DNA from: Misgurnus anguillicaudatus | Taxonomy: Eukaryota; Chordata; Actinopteri; Cypriniformes; Cobitidae | Length of the DNA stretch: 64,000 nt | Assembly (NCBI RefSeq): GCF_027580225.2 | Contig: NC_073348.2 | Coordinates: 29,290,001-29,354,000, forward strand | Reading direction: 5' to 3' | Shown here: piece after piece, positions 55,378 to 64,000 of the stretch | How the letters are laid out: every line of letters begins with the position of its first letter | Position numbering within the stretch: position 1 is the first letter of the stretch | The notes under the pieces: generated by a model | Database searches by the model: none | Told to the model about the DNA's origin: nothing | The model's input: the letters and a program-made list of their open reading frames with translations, nothing else | Program-made: the position numbers and the translations under genes

Positions 55378-56840
55378 GGATTAAAGTCACGTAAACTCAC
55401 ATGAGGTGAAGGCTCCAATCATATTGGTAGGGTAATAAATACTATCATGTTAAGATCAAATAACTAGCCTCATACTGTACTACTATTATACTAGTAATAT
55501 AATGGGATTGGTAACTGAGCCACCTAAGCAGCTGATATTGAGATGAATGGAAAATGCAATAGGATGTTTTATACAGTAAATCTCCTTAGTTTCCTTACAT
55601 CACTGCAAAAGGAGGGTCTTTTATTGGCTCCATGACCTTCGTTATTTCGCAAACCCATTTATGGTAGGATGGTATACGCTGTTGTCCTCGTTTGGGTAAA
55701 AGAGAGATAATATAAAGATGAACGTGTGCGAGCTGCATTCAAGCAGAGAGTGAATAGAACAGGTACTCTCACAGCCCGCCGTAATTTATTTTAATTGCTT
55801 GAGCTTTTCCACAGAGGTGGTCTGAGGTAATAAAAGCAGCGATGATCGATAATTTCCATTCTTGAAGTTAATTTTTTACAATCTTTCGCTCATGATGAGC
55901 GGCGCCCCCGTACCGGCGTGTGTCAGATGAGCGTAAATAAATGTCAGAAAGACGTATCGCTAATCAAGCGATATATTTAGGCGCTGGGTGAATTTGAAGT
56001 TACTGTTCGGGGCCCCCTGCAGGCCCTCGGGGACCCGCTGATGCTGACAGATCCAGAAATATGAGGGTGCATCATGTCTGTGTCTCGGCAAGGAATGAAA
56101 TGAGGGCGGACAGGTCTCCTCTGCTGTTCTGCACCACTGGAATCATAAATAGTGCGACTTCATGCTGAGCACCTCGCGCTTCATCCACCTTCTGTCTCAG
56201 CGTAGATATTTTCTCCTCATATTTACATAGAGCATTAGCGAGACCTTCTTTTTTAATGAGAAAGATAATGCAGGGTTGAATTATTAATGCGTGCGTGGGG
56301 CTTAGAGAAAGTCTGGATGTTTCTACAACTACGGACACGGTTACTCTCATTGGCCCAGATCAGAAGCTTTTATAAAAATATGGCTTATGTTTTATTTGCT
56401 AAAAGGCCAAAAGTGCCCATAGTAGAAGAAACACCCATAAATCTGCGCCAGTGTCCATACTGCACATTGATGTCAGGCTGACAGCGTCCTCTGTCTCACC
56501 ATGGATGGATGTGTTATGCTCCGCCCCTTTTTTCCCATCGTCCATTAGTCTCACCCTCTCTGTCTCTTCAACATCAACCCCCTTGCTAAATACTCTTTTA
56601 TTCGCTTTTTGATAGATAAATCATTCTCATTTGCAAAGCACTATTTGACATTCACTAAGAGCACAACATCTCCAAATCTGCAATAGAGACTCAGCTTCAG
56701 TATGAAGCAGAAGAGACTCTTAGAATATTAATAAGCATCATTCAGTAAAACCGTATGATTGAAAGCACATGGAAAATGTGCCGCATCTTTGTGCGCTGTA
56801 TCGGCCTTTGCAGCTGATTTAGCTTGTGATGGTATCCACT
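55378..56840. other. unique stretch, candidate conserved non-coding element
   Basis: 55690-56350 has mixed composition with words such as GTAATTTATTTTAATTGC, CGCTAATCAAGCGATATATT and CCCCCTGCAGGCCCTCGGGG and no repeat signature. The 92-codon minus frame at 56072-56350 has a helical, charged middle (CKYEEKISTLRQKVDEARGA) but no splice signals or family that I recognise. 56480-56840 is unremarkable. Confidence 0.4.
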
Positions 56841-56897
56841 CACCTAAAGGATTATTAGGAACACCATACTAATACTATGTTTGACCCTCTTTCACCT

Positions 56898-57260
56898 TCA
56901 GAACTGTCTTAATTCTACGTGGCATTGATTCAACAAGGTGCTGAAAGCATTCTTTAGAAATGTTGGCCCATATTGATAGGATAGCATCTTGCAGTTGATG
57001 GAGATTTGTGGGATGCACTCATTGTCATGTTCAAGAAACCAATTTGAAATGATTCGAGCTTTGTGACATGGTGCATTATCCTGCTGGAAGTAGCCGTCAG
57101 AGGATGTGTACATGGTAGTCATAAAAAGATGGACATGGTCAGAAACAATGCTCAGGTAGGCCTTGGCATTTAAATGATGCCCAATTGGCACTAAGGGGCC
57201 TAAAGTGTGGCAAGAAAACATCTCCCATACCATTACATCACCACCACCACCAGCCTGCAC
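56898..57260 (-). pseudogene. Tc1-like transposase, catalytic core with deletion
   Basis: Reads from MQAGGGGDVMVWEMFSCHTL through YFQQDNAPCHKARIISNWFL (intact second catalytic aspartate) to EHDNE and then joins CIPQISINCKMLSYQYGPTF. In copy 1 the segment between, with SPDLNPIEHLWD, carries the catalytic glutamate; here it is deleted (about 90 bp), and the frame beyond is read out of phase with that of copy 1 and ends at a stop. The enzyme could not catalyse transposition. Confidence 0.85.
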
Positions 57261-57559
57261 AGTGGTAACAAGGCATGATGGATCTCATTCTGTTTACGCC
57301 AAATTCTGACTCTACCATCTGAATGTCTCAACAGAAATCGAGACTCATCAGACCAGGCAACATTTTTCCAGTCTTCAACTGTCCAATTTTGGTGAGCTCG
57401 TGCAAATTGTAGCCTCTTTTTCCTATTTGTAGTAGAGATGAGTGGTACCCGATGGGGTTTTCTGTTGTTGTAGCCCATCCGCCTCAAGGTTGTGCGTGTT
57501 GTGGCTTCACAAATGCTTTGTTGCATACCTCGGTTGTAACGAGTGGTTATTTCAGTCAA
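57233..57559 (-). pseudogene. Tc1-like transposase, DNA-binding/middle part
   Basis: Starts at an internal methionine (MTEITTRYNRGMQQSICEAT), continues [40 protein letters not shown] and [20 protein letters not shown]. It therefore carries the first catalytic aspartate in WSDES. A frameshift lies in the glycine-rich segment near 57250, where the next fragment takes over. Upstream on the minus strand, to about 57800, the N-terminal helix-turn-helix region follows in other frames; the likely true start region is near 57803-57815 (minus), where CATTCTGA.. encodes M-G-K-K in the family pattern. Confidence 0.85.
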
Positions 57560-57926
57560 AGTTGCTCTTCTATCAGCTTGAATCAGTCGGCCCCTTCTCC
57601 TCTGACCTCTAGCATCAACAAAGCATTTTCATCCACAGGACTGCCACATACTGGATGTTTTTCCATTTTCACACAATTTTTTGTAAACCCTAGAAATGGT
57701 TGTGCGTGAAAATCCCAGTAACTGAGCAGATTGTGAAATACTCAGACCTGGCACCAACAACCATGCCACGCTCAAAATTGCTTAAATCACCTTTCTTTCC
57801 CATTCTGACATTCAGTTTGGAGTTCAGGAGATTGTCTTGACCAGGACCACATCTTTAAATGCATTGAAGCAACCGCTATGTGATTGGTTGATTAGATAAT
57901 TGCATTAATGAGAAATTGCAGTAAAT

Positions 57927-58126
57927 AGACTCTCAGAAAAAGGGAAAAAGGTTTTCACTGGGCGGTACCTTTTTAAAAAGGTTTTTATATGTACCATGTT
58001 GGTACAGATATGTACCTTTGAGGTATCAATATTGGTGCCAATGTGTATCTTTGAGGTACCAATGCACCTTTACAAAAGTGTACTTTTTGAAACGGTACCA
58101 CCCCAACTTTTTTCCGAGAATATAAA
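57927..58126. mobile_element. GGTACC-rich MITE adjoining Tc1 copy 3
   Basis: AGACTCTCAGAAAAAGGG at the left pairs with CTTTTTTCCGAGAATATA at the right; the interior consists of ATGTACC, GGTACC and TTTGAGGTA repeats. It sits exactly where the Tc1 right terminus is missing. Confidence 0.75.
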
Positions 58127-58404
58127 GTAACTTTTTCTTTCACGCCTAGTAAGTGTTTTAGTTTAGACACCCATTTAATTAATAATTGTCTTTAATAATG
58201 TAATTAGCATAAACCAGAGTTGTTTGCAACCATTTATTTTAATACATTTAGCTTACATTTGCATTAATCTTGTGCGGACGGAAAAACATTTAAAACATTA
58301 GCAGGTTTTAAATGAAGGACTGTTTAAAATGTTTTGGTAATGTATTACTTAATTATAAAATAGTACCAGTAATTAACAAAAAAATAATATAGAAATATTG
58401 GTAT
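58127..58404. other. short unique stretch
   Basis: AT-rich, nothing recognised. Confidence 0.4.
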
Positions 58405-58421
58405 TGTGCGTGCGTGCGTGC

Positions 58422-58483
<62 letters not shown>
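58405..58483. repeat. compound microsatellite (TGCG)n(TG)n(AG)n
   Basis: A few TGCG units pass into TG and then about 20 AG units without a break. Confidence 0.95.
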
Positions 58484-58486
<3 letters not shown>

Positions 58487-59410
58487 ATTAGCTATATCTC
58501 TCTACAGTTGGCTTGCCTGCTGTTTTAATTGAAGACACATTTTCAGCAGGCGACACCGAGGCTACCATGCATTGTCTTAATTAACCGAAACTCGTCTGAC
58601 TACTCAATGCATACTAGTATACAGACAGACACATACTCGGTTTGATATGCTATTAAAACCATCCTCCAACACAAGCACGCACAAGTGCTCAAGACTCACT
58701 GGAGTGCAGAACAGCAATGGGGCTTCTTAAATCACTTTTTATTACATATAAAAATGCTGAAGGGTCCTACACATTTCTTTCCTGGTATTTGCACCGAAAG
58801 AGGAATGAAAGAAGGAAATATATCAGCGAATACAAGTTAGCCCTGTTTGTAAACAACCATCAAAGGCATCTGCCGAAATAATATTCTCTCCATTTGCCTG
58901 CGATTGTGCTAAGAGGGTTAATTACAGCTGCGTTCCCGTATTTTCCAATTGATGCAATAAGCATGGTTGTCTCATTCATGAAAACGCTTGCACCCTTAGT
59001 GTGCAATGTTTTCTGGATTAGGGATGCTAATAAGCATTCCTTTTTGGCACCATTTAGTCCCCGTACACAGCAGAAGCAAATGTGGCCCAGCATGCACCTG
59101 TGATGAAAGAAGCCAAAACCTCTGTAAATAAGTGAGTGTAGCCAGCAGAGGTGCTCGAGGGGACCAAAGCCTCAGCATAGCTCTCTGAATAAGTGTTTTA
59201 AGTTAATGAAATGTTAAGTGCTGTGAATCAAGCAGAGAGTCGATAATATATTTATATTTGGAAAAAGTGTTTTTAAGATCAATAATTCCCATTTTCACGG
59301 TCTGTCCAATTTAGTGAAATCTTATTTACAGTTTATCATGCTTTTAAAAACAATTAATTCATGCTTTTTTTTGCAACGCCTTGCTTACTCTGTCATCCAC
59401 TGGCACTCAT
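58484..59410. other. unique stretch, candidate conserved non-coding element
   Basis: 58790-59110 is of mixed composition (GTTTGTAAACAACCATCAAA with a forkhead-like TGTAAACA, GGTTAATTACAGCTGCG, CCAATTGATGCAATAAGC) and lacks repeat signatures. Short frames on both strands have no domain. Confidence 0.4.
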
Positions 59411-59640
59411 TTAAAGGGGGGGGGGGGTCTAATGGTATTTCATGCATTCTGACTTATTAAGACAGTTCAAGAGTTGGATTCCTTATGTTAAACATGTGCA
59501 AAGGTTTAAAATACCTTTTGGATGTATGACGGACAATTTCTGTGCCAAATGCACTTCGTCTAGGTTTGTAGTGCAGGAAGTACAGTGGAAGTCCTTATAT
59601 GGGCACTTCATTGAATTATGTTGTTGTTTGTGAGGGAAAT
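59411..59640. mobile_element. possible TTAA-type repeat, left end
   Basis: TTAAAGG plus a run of 12 G (59416-59427), then TCTAATGGTATTTCATGCAT and GAGTTGGATTCCTTATG. It resembles a fish DNA repeat end from memory; no right end was found. Confidence 0.35.
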
Positions 59641-60921
59641 TTAAGCTTATTCAGCTTCCCAAAGAACCCATCATTTAAGATGTAGTTTGTTTTATCCGGG
59701 GTAGCAGTGGAGATGTGGATGTATGTGTTTGTGTTTAACGCAGGATTTCATTGAAATGGGGCGGCCCCAACCAGACCATGAGTTGCAGGTGGTAAGTAAA
59801 ACTGCATTAAATGCCTGTGTTTTGTTGGCAATCGTTGCGTAAGTGCATATAATGTTAACTACACGAAAATGTTGTGAGTCGTAAGTTATCCAGAGATAGT
59901 GGGATAATGTATTGTGGGCATTGCTTTCTCGTGGCTCGCTCTGCCTGCGGTACGCCTCCAGGAGCTTGGCTTTTTTTTTGGAAAGTAGCTGGTATCTGAT
60001 GTATCTGTGTTTGATGGTCAAAAATTAGATTGTATTTCTTTTGGATTGATCAAACAAGCAGTATTTGGTCTCATTCATCTATTACTTGTCACTTTTATTC
60101 ATATTTAGTCATTATGTTATTGTTTTGGCGTGAGGTAAAAGTTAATAAAACTGTATTTATATGCTATTGATTTTCCATTCAATCTTAATGCGATACAAGC
60201 ACTCGCTTTATTACTGGACTTTGTTCTTGTCAGTACCACATAAAACATTATAATTAAGTGTTTTATATTGTAACCAGGTTTTTTGTAAGTCTGAAAGATG
60301 TTTCTGCGTGCTGCTTATAAATATTAGTGGTGATATCTGACAACATGTTTTAATAGTCAAGTCACATGAAAATAAATTATCAACTGTCCTATTGTATTGT
60401 GAGCCAGTGTTCAATTCCTGTTTCGTTTAAATGAAGCCAATCAGATTCGAGAAGCAGAAAGAATTGTTGTATAATGATATATAATTCATACTATACTTAT
60501 ATTGGAGATGAGTGAGCTGCATACACACTTTCTATCTTTTGCCCGTTTCTCCTCATCTTTTCTTAACCTGATGCCTGTTTTTCTCATCCATAGTTCAAAA
60601 TGTGTTGCATTACATCTCCACCTCTCCCTCCCTATATATGAGGTGTCGCCATTGAAGCTGTGACTTGGCATGAACTAACCTCGCTGCAGCTCTTTGAGTA
60701 ACCTCACAGAGGAACAGATCTTCCAAAGTCCCGATCAGATTAACTGATTGCATGGTCACAATGATATGTTTGACGTAAGGTGCAGATAAGCAATTTAAAT
60801 CCAATCACGCATTTTGTTATCCTCGCCGTCACAAAGAGCGCAGCTCATTGTTGCGTAGCAATAAAAGACGAGCAACATTTTGAGTGGTTTGGATAGAAGA
60901 AAAAAGCACCTTGACTCGCAT
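59641..60921. other. unique non-coding stretch
   Basis: No gene or repeat recognised. Confidence 0.4.
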
Positions 60922-61559
60922 TTAAAGGATAAGTTCATTTTCAAAAAAAATCTAGATAATTTACTCACAACCATGTCATCCAAAATGTTGATGTCTTTCT
61001 TTGTTCAGTCGAGAAGAAATTATGTTTTTTGAGGAAAGCATTTCAGGATTTTGGACTCCAACACTTAACAGTTTTAATGCAGTTTAAAATTGCAGTTTCA
61101 AAGGACTCTAAACGATATCAAACGAGGCATAAGGGTCTTATCTAGCGAAACAATTGTCATTTTTGGCTAGAAAAATAAAAATATGCACTTTTAAACCACA
61201 ACTTCTCTTCTACCTCCGGTCGTGTGACACGCCAGCGCAACCTCACGTAATTGTGTAATCACGCCGAAACGTCACAGATGACGTATGCAAAACTTCGCCC
61301 CAGTGTTTTCAAGTGTGGAGAAAGAGCACCGTTCCGACGTTGTTGTATGTTGAATGATACTAATTAATGTCTTTGTGTCAGTTTATTGTTTCAAATGGTC
61401 CGCAAATGTGCGTTTTATATATGTAACACGTGACCTTTCGATGTCATTACGCAATTATGTGAGGTCGCGCTGGTTTAAAAGTGCATTTTTTTTCTTGCCA
61501 AAAATGACAATTGTTTCGCTAGATAAGACCCTTATGCCTTGTTTGAAATCATTTAGAGT

Positions 61560-62294
<735 letters not shown>

Positions 62295-62649
62295 TTTAGA
62301 GTCTTATGAAACTGCAATTTGCAACTTTATTGAAACTATGTTAAATGTTGGGGTCTATTAAAGTCCATTAAAATTACAAAAATCCTGGAATGTTTTCCTT
62401 AAAAAACATAATTTCTTCTCGACTGAACAAAGAAAGACATCAAAATTTTGGATGACATAGTGGTGAGTAAATTATCTGAATTTATTTTAAGAAAATAGAT
62501 TAATCCTTTAATACACGTTTTTAGATGCGATTGAGAATGGCCCCGTAAACGTTTACATCAATAATCAAACAAATATGAAACTAAGTAAATAAAAGTCTTT
62601 TTGTGGGATTATGTTATATTTTTGACAGCAGACGCGGGCTACAGAGAGG

Positions 62650-62690
62650 GCGGGCCGCAAATGGCTCGTGGGCCATTTTGAGACAACTGC
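62650..62690 (+). mobile_element. hAT right-end scrap
   Basis: GGGCCGCAAATGGCTCGTGG then GCCATTTTGAGACAACTGCT resembles the right terminus of a fish/vertebrate hAT; the rest is absent. Confidence 0.55.
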
Positions 62691-64000
62691 TCTAATTAAT
62701 TGTTTTAATACTAAATACAGATTTTCTGGTTATATTCTAATAAAGAAACTAAAATGAAAACAACAAATCTAAAGATGGCACGGTGGTCTAAGACTTTTTT
62801 ACAGTATATGTTTTTTTTGCAGATACAGCAGATAAGACCTCTCGGCCTGACTTCCGCATGTCTGTCCTCACTGTTGTTTCAGTCAGTGGCATAAAACAGG
62901 TTTGCCGCATCCGAACCATCTGATTATATCCCATCGCTGACTGTCCATCATCTACAATGAGCATATTAAAAGTGTCAAAAAATGAGTGACATTTAGGTCT
63001 TGCTTTTCTACTTTTCTCTGACTGACTGACTTGCTGCCTGCTGCCTCCACCCCCCAACATCTGTGTCAAACTCCGCTGCCATTTGGAGAGAATTATTCAC
63101 CTCATATACCGACTGGAACATTGCTCAGTATGATATATCCAGCTCTTTTCAACACTTCCACACTATCAGGTGTCTTTCTATATCTCATTTTCAGCAACTA
63201 TTTTGTCTGCCCACCTTGTTCTCTGGGTAATACTGCTGCAGTTAAACCGCAGACGAATCTCAATATAGGGTTTATATTGCATTTCAACAGCTTGTATATT
63301 TATATTTATAGTGTTTGCCGTATTTAAGATGTAGTTTTCCAGTGCATTTCAAATACATTTAATGGTGATTTACTCGTGAATATATTTAGTTCCATGCACA
63401 GACCAACCCTGAAATAACATGCAAACTCTGTTTAGCTCTCACATTAGAGAAACACAGTGAGCTCATTCTAAACTTAGCGTTTGTTTTTCCATTAACAGCG
63501 ATATCACTGAGCCGGGATGTGAAATGGGCTTTCTCATTATAAGAGCCAACGATATGCACTGTAAACACATTCATATTCTGAATGCAATTAATCCACGTGA
63601 GCGGCTCTGTTGTGACATTTCGAGCCTTGGGAATAATGATGTTTCCCATCCCGTCGCACTGACCAAGGAGCTGCCGCGAAGATGGGTGCGCTGGAAAAGC
63701 ACTTGCGGTAAACAATGTGTGAAAAGCGTGTGGGAGAAAGTGAGGGGGTAGGAGGATGTGTGGCGGTTCAGGGTCTCCATTAGCGCCGGAGTTACTAATG
63801 AGCAAATGGGGGTCCTTGTTGTCCCAGTGGGCAGCGCACGCCGAGTTCAATGTCACAGATTATCCTCTTCCACACAATGTCCTCAAGATACACACGCATG
63901 GACTATTGGCACACGTATATGGCTAATAAACCTCACGATGGTCATTAAAAATGAGCTGTGTGAGCGAAACCCAAACTCTAGAGAAAGATCACAAAGACTG
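62691..64000. other. unique stretch, candidate conserved non-coding element
   Basis: 63480-63970 has mixed composition (GAATGCAATTAATCCACGTG, GGGAATAATGATGTTTCCC with partial dyad) without repeat signatures. The 156-codon minus frame 63386-63856 is the longest in the window but shows no domain, low-complexity pattern or splice support; opposite-strand frames overlap it. Confidence 0.35.

Larger units (their letters stand above)
56841..57918 (-). mobile_element. Tc1/mariner element (copy 3), most complete
   Basis: The terminus CACCTAAAGGATTATTAGGA lies at 56841. The gene region is nearly complete. The opposite terminus is lost: sequence matching copy 1 stops at GAGAAATTG (57910-57918) and a GGTACC-type MITE begins. 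About 90 bp are deleted near 57017, removing the catalytic glutamate region. Confidence 0.9.

Noticed and set aside
63386..63856. 156-codon minus-strand open frame
   Set aside because: No recognisable domain, overlapping frames on the other strand, no splice or promoter context; low stop density in mixed-composition DNA is a sufficient explanation.

Overview
This window looks like intronic or intergenic DNA from a bony fish, most likely a cypriniform relative of zebrafish or carp. The evidence is the composition (AT-rich, long microsatellites) and the repeats: Tc1/mariner transposase relics, TTAA-flanked fold-back elements, hAT ends starting CAGTG, PIF/Harbinger pieces, a tRNA-derived fish SINE and an L2-like LINE tail. 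I recognise the families from general knowledge of fish genomes; no search was run. I found no host protein-coding exon, rRNA, functional tRNA, CRISPR array or bacterial-type operon. The longer open frames (up to 156 codons) have no recognisable domain except where they are transposon relics.

Layout. 1-5.3 kb: unique DNA, a Tc1-like deletion derivative (1.0-1.5 kb) and one fold-back element nested in another (3.4-4.4 kb). 5.3-13.7 kb: L2-like LINE tail, a 0.7 kb palindrome, a GC-rich TIR element, a SINE, a self-nested TTAA element, and two more palindromes. 15.2-17.5 kb: a complex fold-back made of alternating inverted modules, carrying a 459 bp element with a 9 bp target duplication. 19.5-22.4 kb: nested TTAA elements, one carrying a hAT with an 8 bp duplication. 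25.1-26.3 kb: an AT-rich palindrome split by an element with a THAP-like start. 28-33 kb: mostly unique DNA that looks like possible regulatory sequence. 33.3-38.2 kb: palindromes, a Harbinger MITE, a GC-rich minisatellite and hAT ends. 40.1-44.3 kb: TTAA element, a Harbinger element with a nuclease remnant, and two TTAA elements that share a target site. 46-49.3 kb: Tc1 copy 2, hAT and a second Tc1 family. 51.2-52.5 kb: a four-layer nest. 54.5-62.7 kb: TTAA elements, Tc1 copy 3, microsatellites and a 1.6 kb palindrome split by a hAT. 62.7-64 kb: unique.

Nothing in the window appears able to encode an active transposase. Each coding relic has a visible lesion, so the many palindromic and TIR elements must have been moved by enzymes encoded elsewhere. 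The unique stretches with compact, mixed-composition sequence (near 24.1, 28.6, 30.4, 32.1, 45.4, 53.6, 56.0, 59.0 and 63.7 kb) are the best candidates for conserved non-coding elements. That would fit a gene desert or large intron near a developmental gene, but this is inference and needs alignment to other fish.
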